Assembly (NCBI RefSeq): GCF_033115175.1
Contig: NC_084838.1
Coordinates: 63,580,468-63,644,467 of the forward strand
Origin: Lepus europaeus
Taxonomy: Eukaryota; Chordata; Mammalia; Lagomorpha; Leporidae
Direction: 5' to 3'
DNA length: 64,000 nt
In this document: in pieces, positions 46,289 to 57,043 of the stretch
How positions within the stretch are numbered: position 1 is the first letter of the stretch
How the letters are laid out: each line of letters opens with the position of its first letter
Position numbers and translations under genes: made by a program
Notes under the pieces: model-generated
The model's database searches: none
Seen by the model: the letters and a program-made list of their open reading frames with translations, nothing else
Told to the model about the DNA's origin: nothing

Positions 46289-47141
46289 TTCTGTTCACAA
46301 TTGATCACACTGATAGGTCTAAGAGTCAAAGGGGTCACACAAACAAGACTAGTGTCTGCTAATACTAACTGATAGAATCAAAAGGGGAGAGAACGATCCA
46401 ACATGGGAAGCAGGATACACAGCAGACTCATAGAATGTCAGATGTCCTAAATAGCACTCTGGCCTCAGAATCAGTCCTTAAGGCATTCGGATCTGACTCA
46501 AGAGCCCATAAGAGTATTTTAGGCATGGAAAGCCAAGACACTCTGGCAGAAAAACAAACAAACAAATAAACAAACAAAAAAGCCCTAAATGAAAGATCTC
46601 TGCCAGTGAGATCTAGTGGAAAGAACAGGGCCATCAAAGAAGGAGGTACCTTTCTCTGAAGGGAGGAAAGAACTTCCACTTTGACTATGATCCTGTTGGA
46701 ATAAGATTGAAGTCGGCAAACCCTAAAGGCTTCCATAGCCTTGGCAATTGATGACTAGAGCCTAGGGAGATTACTGACGCCATAAACAAGAGTGTCAAAT
46801 TGTTAAGTCAACAACAGGAGTCACTGTGTACTTACTTCTCATGTGGGATCTGTCTTTCATGTGTTGTCCAATGTGAAGTAATGCTATCACTAGTACTGAA
46901 ACAGTATTTTACACTTTGTTTTTCTGTGTGGGTGTAAACTGATGAAATCTTTACTTAATATATACAAAATTTATCTTCTGTATATAAAGATAATTGAAAA
47001 TGAATCTTGATGTGAATGGAATGGGAGAGGGAGCGGGAGGTGGGAGAGGTGCGAGTGGGAGGGAAGTTATGGGGGGGAAAGCCATTGTAATCCATAAACT
47101 GTACTTTGGAAATTTATATTTACTAAATAAAAGTTAAAAAA
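46289..47141 (+). mobile_element. 5'-truncated L1 (3' UTR), sense, 13-bp TSD
   Basis: AAAGCATTTGAAT at 46276-46288 and 47142-47154 brackets 853 bp ending GAAATTTATATTTACTAAAT, AAAAGTTAAAAAAAA. The body carries a polypurine block (GGGAGAGGGAGCGGGAGGTG). Colinear with 52800-53620, so this is an L1 3' UTR of the lagomorph lineage; no ORF2 remains. Confidence 0.93.
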
Positions 47142-47154
47142 AAAGCATTTGAAT

Positions 47155-47336
47155 GTCCTTGTGGCAAGACAACAGAAATGAGTTAGAATTAAGTTAACAC
47201 AATTGGTCAAATTTTGACAAAATTTTATCAAATCCTTACAAATAAAGAGTATATTTGGAAAGATATTAAAATTGAGACATAAAAATAAAAGAGATAGTAA
47301 GTACAGTTTCTAGTACAAGGAACTAATAGTGGAGTG

Positions 47337-47376
<40 letters not shown>

Positions 47377-47917
47377 TTCTGTAATCTAAAATAAGAAAAA
47401 AAATTCCAAGTTACCTAATTAATGCTTCTTCAGGTATAAGGAAAACATTGAAATCTTGATGAATTATATTGTTTTAATTTTCTAGATCTGAGGTATTCAC
47501 TTAGTTTCTAAACTTTTGAAACTTTGATAAAAAGTACATAGCAATATGTGATTATTTATTTTAAATACCATTTATTAGATAAATGGTATTTAATATGTAT
47601 TAGGACTCAGAGGAGATTACAAAGACAGTACTTTGCTGGCCCAATGAGTGAAAGGATTTCATTCAGTGTATTATTTTTAGTTGCAATAGAAAAAAAAATT
47701 TCCAATACTAATGAAATTTTACTTCAATTGTTACTATATGACCTGGACCTGATGTGAAGTGATTTCTGGGAGAAGTTAGTACAATTCTACTTAAACTTAT
47801 TTCTAGTAGAAGCATGAATGTGCACATCATTTCTTCATAACTCCTTTTTTGTCTGAGGTTTTATTTTCTAGTCTAATTCATAAGCCCTTGGAACTGACCA
47901 GAATCTTTCACTGTAGT
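47155..47917. other. AT-rich DNA with a (GA)n tract
   Basis: Nothing recognised apart from the (GA)n run at 47340-47372. Confidence 0.5.
47340..47372. repeat. (GA)n microsatellite
   Basis: About 16 GA units without an adjoining SINE body. Confidence 0.95.
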
Positions 47918-48640
47918 TATGTTAGGGACTAGTGAGAGATGTCAACAGTGAGCTTTTACAGTGTATTACACTTCCAGAGAACACATTATAGTCACACAAG
48001 ATTCTGGACAGTTTATAGAAACCCAGGCTCTCATTGGCTGGCAACATGGGTATGTTAAACTAATGATCACTAGTGTCAGGTAAAGAATGACTGGTCCAAC
48101 TTAATGCACACACTTCTAAATCATAAGACAATCTAAACTGTACTTTCATAAGGACCTCACTTAAGCAAGTGGTCTTTTGTTATTTCCCTGTGTCCCCTAG
48201 AAGATTGTGAAGAAAATAAGATACAGAACGGAGGGTGCAAAAATGGACCCATCAGAGACACAAACGCCTCCAACCAAGACTGCCACCACCAATCTGAGTT
48301 CAGAAAAAGGGATATTGAGATCAATCACCTGTATAGCTCCAAATGTCAACGTCTTGGCAAAGAGAAGGCTCTTGCTTAATAAATGACACATTTGCAATCG
48401 AACTTCTTTATGAACCAGTGGATAAAAACTGTTAGACAACTTCCCCTAACAGAGACCTTTCTTCAGTTCCTCCTCCCATTTGTGGGGTCTTTCTTTGGTT
48501 TCAACAAACTACTTCTATGCTTGCCTTTCTTCATCTGAGCTCCACATTCTTAATAGTCATGAGACATGAACCTGAGGGAATAATACCAGATTCCTGCTAC
48601 ATTTCTTGGGAATTTGCTGAAGATCATCAGAGGGGTGAGG
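47918..48640 (+). mobile_element. Possible degraded class I LTR and PBS region
   Basis: Starts TGTTAGGGACTAGTG, has GGATAAAAACTG near 48419, and a sequence near 48606 (TTGGGAATTTGCTGAAGATC) that could be a decayed proline-type primer site. It lies upstream, in the same orientation, of the class I gag remains at 51.2 kb. Ends are not defined, so this is tentative. Confidence 0.3.
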
Positions 48641-49163
48641 AAAAGAAACTATTTTTGCGTTTTTTTCAGTGTCTTTGTACTCCACCACAGTCCTTCACCA
48701 GTGGAAAACACTGGGACTCTGTCAGCTAGTTGAAAGTGACTAGTGTGATGCTGGCCTTAAGTCTCAGAAGACAGACTTCTGAGTTGAACTTGATCAATTG
48801 CCCTTTGCCTTTTGGCACTAGGAATGTTGGTCAGCTCCTTCCTCAGTTTTATTTCATGGAGATCTATCTAATCTGTAGGATAAAGTGTTGGGGCAACTGA
48901 AGGTCTCTGGCTGGGGTGACTATCCTGTGTCACCTGAAGGCTCCTAGACTGGATCAAGGCTCTGACTGCACATCAGGCTGTTACACCAAGATCTGCACTT
49001 TTTTCTTCAGTTATTCCTTCATTTACTTTGGGATATTATTTTGGATGAAGAATGTGTCCATATTTGTAGTCTGACTTCTACCAGCAATTTCCCATGGATC
49101 TTCTAGAGAGGATGCCCCACCAACATCTTAAGAAGATCGTTAAGAGGTAGCTCCCAGATGTTC
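48641..49163. other. Unassigned sequence, possibly retroviral leader/internal
   Basis: GC content is higher than in the AT-rich flanks. No frame or repeat recognised; it would fall inside the class I element if 47918-52080 is one unit. Confidence 0.35.
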
Positions 49164-49995
49164 CCTTTTCTTTTTAAGTTGCAGTAAAAATATTTTATTT
49201 CTATCTAGTCCAAGGTTTGGGAGAGGGCTCCAGGACTTTTAACAAGCTGCCTATTGGTGGGAAGGAGAGGCCAAGTAGAAACCCTGATACCAGGATATGT
49301 GGCTGCTGGGCTCTGGAAGCTCCTGTTCTTGAGGGTGAGCATTTCAAAGAGATACTCTCCCAGCCCAGCCTGGGGTCAGCAAGGCAGCAGATGTTGATCA
49401 GGTGGTCACCCATCTTCTTAAGGAGTTTTACCTCCTTGTCCAAGAAGTGACTCCTGGAAGTCACATAGATGAGGGTCTGTGTGAGCAGAGCCCAAGATCC
49501 AAGAGGACCTGGTTCAGGTGCTTCTCTAGGGTCAGGGAAGCTTCCATGGTTTCTAGGAATTTTCCCCTACTAATCTTGAGCTGGCTTCTGCATGTCCTAG
49601 AAGAGGGCACCACAGACACTCTGGTTTTGAACTTTCAATAGACGCTCTGTGGCCTGGTGCTTCCCTCAGCCAACTCTCAGAAGTAGCCCACGCCTTCCAG
49701 AGCCACAATCTTGCAATACAAATAGAAGCCTAGAGAGTGGTAGCTGTAGGAGGCTCACAGATGTAAATTGACCAGGCAGTGGACAGCAGCTTCCACCTCA
49801 GTGAAATAATTCTGATGAATCTCGGAGGTCATGGTTGGTGGGCAGTAGGAGAGGACCGGAGAATCCATCTGTTTCCAGAAGCAGGAATTTATAACTTGAG
49901 AGCAGAATGAAGGAGGCTGAAGCCTGTAAGAGAGTCCCTGGGTGTGTTCCATTAAAACGTTGTTGAAGCAAGACACAGGTCGACGGGTCTCTGAG
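49164..49995 (-). pseudogene. FTL: Ferritin light chain processed pseudogene
   Basis: Minus strand, intronless, from the 5' UTR through the coding region to an A-tail. The CDS starts at ATG 49832-49830 (MTSEIHQNYFTEVEAAVHCL, ferritin L N-terminus) and the C-terminal part survives at 49201-49464 (SHFLDKEVKLLKKMGDHL). Between them are stops (first at about 49755-49757) and frameshifts, and the normal stop is lost. The 3' UTR with AATAAA (complement 49194-49199) and a degraded A-run follow. The 5' UTR retains an iron-responsive element-like segment at 49946-49974. Intact ferritin light chain is about 175 residues and stores iron in the cytosolic ferritin shell; this copy cannot encode it. Confidence 0.93.
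49946..49974 (-). promoter_or_regulatory. Decayed iron-responsive element in the FTL retrocopy
   Basis: Minus strand TTGCTTCAACAACGTTTTAA lines up with the ferritin IRE, whose loop is CAGUGN. The loop here reads CAACGT and the lower stem is altered, so binding by IRP is unlikely. Its presence shows the copy came from a near full-length mRNA. Confidence 0.75.
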
Positions 49996-51199
49996 GCGTT
50001 ACTTCCTTGCTTTTTTTTCTCTTTCTTGCACTTAGTCCCATTCTGTTAAAGTCCCTCTTCTTCTGTATAAGGAAGTCTTTGGGGGAACAATTATTAGACA
50101 CAAATAGTCTGCCCAATAAGTCCCCTCCATGCCATCCTGGAAGCATTCTTTCATATATGGGCTGTCCTTGACTGTATTCCAAAGGTTCTACTCTATCTGA
50201 TGTTATACTTGATCCTACTCTATCTGATGTATAACCACACATTCCCGAGGCTTGGACCCAGCCCATCAGCTGAATGGCACACATGAGTACATGGGGCCTG
50301 ATTATAAAATTCTTCCTCGGGCACATAGGATAAGACTTACCAGCCTAGCCTTCTGGAAACTATCCTGAGAAACGCCATCAGCCACATCTTTCTGGAGGCT
50401 TCCTTTGAGGCCAAGGCTTATGATAACTAGGCATACTCGTGGTGGCATAGACAGCTAGTTTATGGAGGGCCTGTCTGGAATCCCAGATGCAGGTGACAGA
50501 GGTCCAGAGCAGGGCACAGGTGAGAGGGCTTACTCTTACCAGCTTCACTCTCCCCAACAGTGTGTACTAGGACACCATATACTCACAAAAAAGGATTTCA
50601 AAGGATTCTTTGAACAACACAAAGGCAGAGGAAAGGAACATGCAGACACCCTTTTCCCTCTCCTCTCATAACTAACTAACTAACAAACTAACTCCAGCTG
50701 ACATTCCTCATGAGTGCATCCTGGGACCTTGGTAATCATTTGACTCTCAGATGCCAAAGACAAAGTGCCTAATATTTATTTATTCTGTACCTCAGCCCAA
50801 TCTGGCTACAAGTGAGAGAATGGGGAAACCAGGCCTCTGAAGGGAAGTGTTCATTAAAACATCATCATCCAGTAAGATCTATTCTGTCAGAGGAATAGCA
50901 AATGTTCAGATATCCCTTATGTTCAGGTCTTCATGGCCTTAAGGAAATACACTAGTCACTGTCACCAGTGAAAGGTCAGTGCAACTTTATTATCTACTGT
51001 TTTCTGTCAGATCCCCTCTTCCAATGAGCATGAAAACTTGACTCACTTGAAGGAAACCCAATCTGAGGGTGCCCATCCACTAATGAAGTTGGCTCCTCCT
51101 CCCCCTATGGCTTCCTGACTACCTTATCCACAACCATTCTTGGCTACTGTGACACACAGATAGAAGCCAAAATGCTATTCGCATGCCCTACCCAGCCCT
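49996..51199. other. Unassigned, GC-moderate sequence between FTL retrocopy and gag
   Basis: Probably internal sequence of the class I element upstream of capsid: a proline-rich, PPxY-like coding stretch is suggested near 51090-51110. A 124-codon minus-strand frame (49952-50326) overlaps the FTL 5' UTR and is judged accidental. Confidence 0.4.
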
Positions 51200-52080
51200 C
51201 CAGTCAGTACCTAGTGAATTCAGTGCTGCCTGGGTACATATCACTGTCTCCTTACAAGACCTAAAGACCAATAAATGGGGATGTGGGGAGATGTTCAGAC
51301 AATCCTGGTTAATATATTGAAGCCTTCCAATATTTGACTCAGATTTTCTAGCTTATCTGGAAAATAAAAAGTATCATTAAATCAGAGTCTCCCTGAAATG
51401 GAGCAGCTGGAGGACTTATAAGGTAAGACTTTGGGGGATGACCTATTCGTGGCCTTCAATACCTCCTCAAGCCTATTGGCTGTCAAGCATTGCCTTGGGA
51501 GGACCCTAAATGGAATCTGGGGGACACCTTGGAACACTGAACAAGAAGACACTTCAATCCTGTATTTTGGAGTCACTGAGGAGAACTATGACTAAATGTT
51601 TAAATTACTCTAAATTGGCAATGATAGATCAAGGCTCTCATGAAAAACCCCTTGGTCTTCCTAGACAGACTGAGGGCAGCTTTGATCAAACACACCGCCT
51701 TGTTTCCTGATTTGGTGGAAAGGCAAGCTGTTTTAAAGAACAAGTTCCCAATAGGCCCCAGATACCAGAAAAAGACTTGAAAAGAAGGAACTTTAGATAA
51801 CTTCACCTGCTACATCTGCTTATGTTATGCTCAATTTTCTCCATAACACAATTGGATACTAAAATAGGTAAATTCAATACAAGATGCCAGAGAAGGAACT
51901 CGATTTGACTTTTTGTTTCTATCGTAAACCAGAATGAGCAAAAGTCTGGAAATATCAAAATTAGGACCAATAAAAAGCCAAGTAGGTATGAAAAGAATCA
52001 ACTACAGGAGGATTTAGGTAATTTTGGGGAAGCCAAAAGCACACCAGAGGGGTGATGAAAAAAAACAACCAAAAAAAAAA
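51200..52080 (+). pseudogene. Class I (gammaretrovirus-like) gag remnant
   Basis: Plus-strand translations in shifting frames follow capsid order. Near 51234 there is a VHITVSLQDLK segment followed in a shifted frame by a YIEAFQ-type block; near 51630-51720 the major homology region (QGSHEKP, then in another frame an LDRLRAALIKHT block); then a basic, K/E-rich segment at 51920-52040 like the capsid-nucleocapsid junction. Several frameshifts and stops break it. No pol follows; an A-run and a truncated L1 lie downstream. It is a different lineage from the IAP-like provirus. Confidence 0.75.
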
Positions 52081-52299
52081 AAAAAAAAGATTTCCCTAAA
52101 AATGGGTTACACAAAAACAGACTATTTTTTGCTGAACCCTGTTTGTAGTAGAGGGTAGAAGAGAGAAGAAGGACTAAACCAAGGAGATAAAAGATGTTTC
52201 ATAAAAAAATTCATTTAATGAAACATGTACATCACTTAGGTGTTCCTGCATTAGCTCTGTATGAGTTAACAATGGGGTATACGTGATTATGGGATATGT

Positions 52300-53620
52300 A
52301 CCTTATAGAAGACTATACATCAGTAAAAAATGAAATCCGGTCATTTGCAACAAAATGAAGGAATCTGGAAAACATCATGCTGAGTGAAATAAGCCAGTCC
52401 CTAAAGGACAAATATCATATGTTCTCCCTGATCGGTGACAACTAACTAGCACCTAAAAGGAAACCTGTTGAAGTGAAATGGACACTATGAGAAACAATGA
52501 CTTGATCAGCCTTTGTTCTGACTGTCAAGGAACAACTTAATACTTTATTCCTTTCAGTATTTTTTGTTCTACTTAATACCATTAGTTGAACTCTTTAATT
52601 AACACACAATTATTCTTAGGTGTTTAACTGAAAAGTGATTCCTGTTAAATATAAGAGTTGGAATAACAGAGGGAGGAGATGTACAGTTCGGCACATGCTC
52701 AATCAGACTTGCCCCAAATGGTAGAGTTAGAAACATGCTAGGGGATTCCAATTCAATCACATCAAGGTGGCATGTACCAATGCCATCTCACTAGTCAAAG
52801 TGATCAGTTCCTGTTCACAATTGATCATAATGATATGATTAAGAGTCAAAGGGATCACATAAACAAGACTAGTGTCTGCTAATACTAACTGATAGAATTA
52901 AAAAGGGAGAGAACTTTCCAACATGGGAAGAGGCATACACAGCAGACTCATAGAATGGCAGATGTCCTGAACAGCACTCTGGCCTCAGAATCAGTCCTTA
53001 AGGCATTCGGATCTGGCTAAAATGCCCATGAGAGTATTTCAGGCATGCAAAGCCAAAACACTGTGGCAAAAAAATGACCTAAATGAAATATCTCTGCAAG
53101 TGAGATCCCAGCAGAAAGAACGGGCCATCAAAGGAGGTACCTTTCTCTGAAGGGAGGAGAGAACTTCCACTTTGTCTAAATAAGATCAGAGTTGGAAAAC
53201 TCAAGAGGCTTCCATAGCTTTGGCAGCTCATAACAAGAGCCTCGGTGATTACTGACACTATAAACAAGAGTGTCAACTATTAAATCAACAATTGGAGTCA
53301 CTGTGCACTTACTCCCCATGTAGGATATATGTCCTATGTCTTTAATGTGTTGTACTATGTGAATTGACAGTATAACTAGTACTCAAACAGTACTTTATAC
53401 TTTGTGTTTCTGGGTGAAAACTGTTGAAATCTTTACTTAGTATATACTAAATCTATCTTCTGTTTATAAAGATAATTGAAAATGAAACTTGATGTGAATG
53501 GGATGGGAGAGGGAGTGGGAGATGGGATGGTTGCAGGTTGGAGGGAGGTTATGGGGGGAAAAGCCACTATAATCCAAAAGTTGTACTTTGGAAATTTATA
53601 TTTATTAAATAAAAGTTAAA
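52300..53620 (+). mobile_element. 5'-truncated L1 with ORF2 end and 3' UTR, sense
   Basis: 52300-52445 encodes the ORF2 C-terminal end (blocks TCATTTGCAACAAAATGAAG, AATAAGCCAGTCCCTAAAGG, TATGTTCTCCCTGATCGGTG). The 3' UTR follows to a polypurine block (GGGATGGGAGAGGGAGTGGG) and GAAATTTATATTTATTAAAT with an A-tail. From 52800 it is colinear with 46289-47141, giving a clear repeat pair. Confidence 0.93.
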
Positions 53621-54855
53621 AAAAGAAAATGCTTTACTTCTGTTTACTCTGTTGAGCTGAATTATCTCAGAATAATCTCTTAAAATCTAATGCTATTTTA
53701 GCTTAACAGGGACAAATCACAAAGGAATCTGGTACATGCATTTCCATCTGATAACAAAAATCGAGCTGTGGATTTTTTAGAATACCCTTGTCCAAATTTC
53801 CTTGCATTATCCTAAACCATAACATTAATCATATGTTGAATGACAATTTCCTCTTTAGTAAAAGTATAATGGAAATAACATGACTATAGCTTAGTGCTTT
53901 CAACTATATATGACATGCAATGCTTTCCAGTTTTCTTGAAGGAAATAATTGTTCAAAAGGTGTGGTCATTTGGTTATTATTATCTAAACAAAATCATCTT
54001 TCTTATTGAACTCTCCTCAAATGATATCAAGAGATTTTGGTCAAATGCAGTAACTGTATATGATTTCTGCTGCTGGAGGAGCCAGAAATAGCTTAGAATT
54101 CTTCTCTTTTCATAGTGATTTTGGTTGTTAGCAAAACACTTTTCCCCAACAACCTCAAAGGGTGCTTGGAATGGAAGTCTTGATAATACTATGAAAGGAA
54201 TCTTATGTGCAGAGTGTTAAAATCAGTTTTGGAGTATATCAATTATTCTCAATGTTTCTATGTTCACTGAGCTAGTTGATTCTTGGTTCTGAAACTTCTT
54301 CATGTCACATGACTGATCAGATCTAATGGGGGCAAAAAAAAAAAACTTTCAGTGAAGTAAACAAACTAGATGAAATTAAAAGTAAGTAAAACCATGCATA
54401 GTTTCTCAGATGTTTCTTGCCATGCTGAAGTTTCCAGCTCCTAGGATAATGATGTATGTTTTCCTCAGCCTGACATCCAACAGTATGTTTCTTATCTTGG
54501 GCAAAAAGAATCTTGAGTGATATATAAGTGACAATACTGTGCAGTTAAAAGAGTGAATCCAGTGACCAAAATGTGTTCAACTGGATTTAAGCCAATACAT
54601 TGCTCCACTGTGAACTTGCAATGAAATAATGTCTTTGCTTTCTAGGTATATTCCATGAAGGTCATAAAAATCAGCTTCTTATTTTCATGGAGTAAGCCAC
54701 TGGTGTATTTCTTTCAGCACAGATCAAACTTGGTTTGGAATATAGTCTGGACACTTCAAATTCAGCCAAAAGAAAAATATGGCTGCAAGTCTCAATTAGA
54801 ATAGAAACATGGGATAAATCTATAATGACAACTGGTGATCTTTGCACCACATCTT
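53621..54855. other. AT-rich DNA, no feature recognised
   Basis: About 1.2 kb; nothing identified. Confidence 0.5.
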
Positions 54856-55230
54856 TTTTTAAAGATTTTTATTTTATTTATTTGAAAAACACAGTTACAG
54901 AGAGAGGTAGAGACAGAGAGAGAGAGAGGTCTCTTCCATCTGCTGGTTCACCCCCTAGATGGTCGCAATGGCCAGAGCTCCAGGGATCCGAAGCCAGGAG
55001 CCAGGAGCCAGGAGCCAGGAGCCAGGAGCCAGGAGCCAGGAGCTTCCTTTAGGTTTCCCACACGGGTGCAGGGGCCCAAGGACTTGGTCCATCTTCTACT
55101 GTTTTCCCAGGCCATAGAAGAGAACTAGATGGGAGGAGGAGCAGCCAGGACTAGAACTGGCACCCATATGGGATGCCAGCCCATCAGGCCAGGGCTTTAA
55201 CCTATTGTGCCACAGTGCTGACCTCTGCAC
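54856..55230 (-). mobile_element. C-SINE, antisense, with expanded 7-bp minisatellite
   Basis: TTTTTTTAAAGATTTTTATTT to CACAGTGCTGACC. TGCACCACAT flanks both ends as the TSD. The body holds about seven AGCCAGG units (54990-55041) where most copies have two. Confidence 0.96.
54990..55041. repeat. (AGCCAGG)n minisatellite inside a SINE
   Basis: About seven perfect 7-bp units; the usual SINE sequence here has two and the copy at 21999-22371 has three. Confidence 0.95.
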
Positions 55231-55987
55231 CACATGTTTTGGGTAGACTGGAGTCCAATGTGGACCATTGTCAAGTTAGGACAATGCCTTTATGATGTAG
55301 GCCTAGGCAGAGACATATTATGTATATGCCATTGTGTTAAGTTCTCTAAAGAACCTAAAAATCATAGCAATGCCTAATGCATATATGACAAGGAGGCAGC
55401 ACATTTCAGAGCACATGTTCTGGAATCACAAAGTTGAAGTTAAAAGACTGGCTGGGCCACTATTATCTGTACAACCTGAAAGGCAATCTGAATCTTAAAT
55501 GTTTGATTGCCTTTGTAGTAGAAGGAAGGAGAATGCGCTTTCCAGGAAAAAAATGTCAGGGTGGGCAGCACCCCAGCATGTCAGAGCCGAATGCACCCTC
55601 CCAGGAAAACTTGGCAGCCCGCTTGGTGATTCTGGCTAACAGGGTGCTTACAGAGAATGAGCACTTATCTCCAAGAGGTGCAAAGCAGAACCCTCAGATG
55701 AGCCTGATTGGGTCTGGATTGCTCCCAGGCTCAGCTTTCAGCTGGTTCTGCCTTCCATTAGGTGGACAGCGTCTACAATACATAGTCCCCAGGCAGAGTG
55801 GGGAGAAGCTGAAAGAGCACAAAAACAGGCTGAGGGATCTCTGGCAGACTCCACTCCTTCAGATTCCAATAGTCCCATTGTGGCCCATGTAGCACAAATA
55901 CTTGGAGCTAGTGACAAGACAAAGCAAGGAGCTAGAAAGTCAGGCTAGGGCCAAGTTCCAGGCCTGGTCTTTTCACTTTTTGTTTTG
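55231..55987. other. Unassigned segment with a 152-codon frame
   Basis: A plus-strand frame (55434-55892) has a basic, mixed composition (for example GEKLKEHKNRLRDLW) and could be the 5' part of the retrocopy that follows, but I find no parent protein for it. Confidence 0.3.
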
Positions 55988-56300
55988 TTTTTAAAGACTA
56001 TAAGATGATAGAGATGATATAGAAATAGAGATAGAGCTATATAGAGACATCTTTTCTCTGCTGGTTCACACCCAAGATTTCCACAATGGCCAGGAGGAGG
56101 CTAGGAGCCTATAGCTCCATGGAGGTCTACAACATAGGTGGCAGGGACTTGGGCTCTTAGGTCATCTTCTGCCTCTGATTTAATAGCCACTTTAGCATGG
56201 AGCTGGATCAGAAGTAGAGCAGGCACTGCTGGAACCAGTACTCTTGTGTGGGATGCCAGCCTTGCAGGTCCTAGCTTAAGCAGTTGGGCTAGCCTCTGGA
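55988..56300 (-). mobile_element. C-SINE, antisense, diverged
   Basis: TTTGTTTTTAAAGACTATAAG, CTGCTGGTTCACACCCAAG, GGGATGCCAGCCTTGCAGG and GGGCTAGCCTCTGG. Confidence 0.85.
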
Positions 56301-56692
56301 CTTTCTACCTTTTGACACTTTCCATCGGGATTCCCAGGATATCCCACCCCCAACTGGAGCCCTTCCCTCGCACTATTTCCTTATGTTTTAAATGGCTCTG
56401 AGCGACTTCACAAGCAGTGTGTCTTTAATCTCCCAAGGGGAGCTGGTCCATTACGCACTCTTGTGAACCCTAACACATATTTCTGCTTCATGGGATGCTG
56501 TTGAAAACTTACTGCGTGTCATGTGGCTCCCTTGGCCTGGGACTCTGCTACATGGTTGATGCCACTGCTCCGGTAACTGCTCCTCCCTCTGCCCTGAGGA
56601 CAGGGTACCAGGAAAGGATGGTGTGCCTGCAGCATCTCATGTCATTCCTGGGAGAGGCTGCAGCCCATGAATGAGAAAGAAGCCCAGACCTA
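56301..56692. other. GC-moderate segment, unassigned
   Basis: No repeat recognised; it lies between two SINEs within the possible retrocopy. Confidence 0.35.
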
Positions 56693-57043
56693 GGCCGGCG
56701 CCACGGCTCACTAGGCTAATCCTCCGCCTTGTGGCACCGGCACACCGGGTTCTAGTCCCGGTCAGGGCACCGATCCTGTCCCGGTTGCCCCTCTTCCAGG
56801 CCAGCTCTCTGCTGTGGCCAGGGAGTACAGTGGAGGATAGCCCAAGTGCTTGGGCCCTGCACCCCATGGGAGACCAGGAGAAGCACCTGGCTCCTGCCAT
56901 CGGATCAGCGCGGTGCGCCCACCGCAGCGTGCCTACTGCAGCGGCCATTGGAGGGTGAACCAACGGCAAAAAGGAAGACCTTTCTCTCTGTCTCTCTCTC
57001 ACTGTCCACTCTGCCTGTCAAAAAAAAAAAAAAAAAAAGAAGA
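56693..57043 (+). mobile_element. C-SINE, young, sense, perfect TSD
   Basis: Head GCCGGCGCCACGGCTCACTA, pure A19 tail, and TSD AGAAGCCCAGACCTA at 56678-56692 and 57044-57058 (15 bp, perfect). Frames of up to 167 codons through it are SINE read-through. Confidence 0.98.

Noticed and set aside
48430..48453. Inverted repeat CTGTTAG...CTAACAG as a hairpin or terminator
   Set aside because: A 7-bp stem with a 10-base loop is expected by chance in 64 kb, and intrinsic terminators are not relevant in this genome.
49952..50326. 124-codon minus-strand frame next to the ferritin retrocopy
   Set aside because: It overlaps the ferritin 5' UTR, has no recognisable domain, and sits in decayed retroviral-like DNA.
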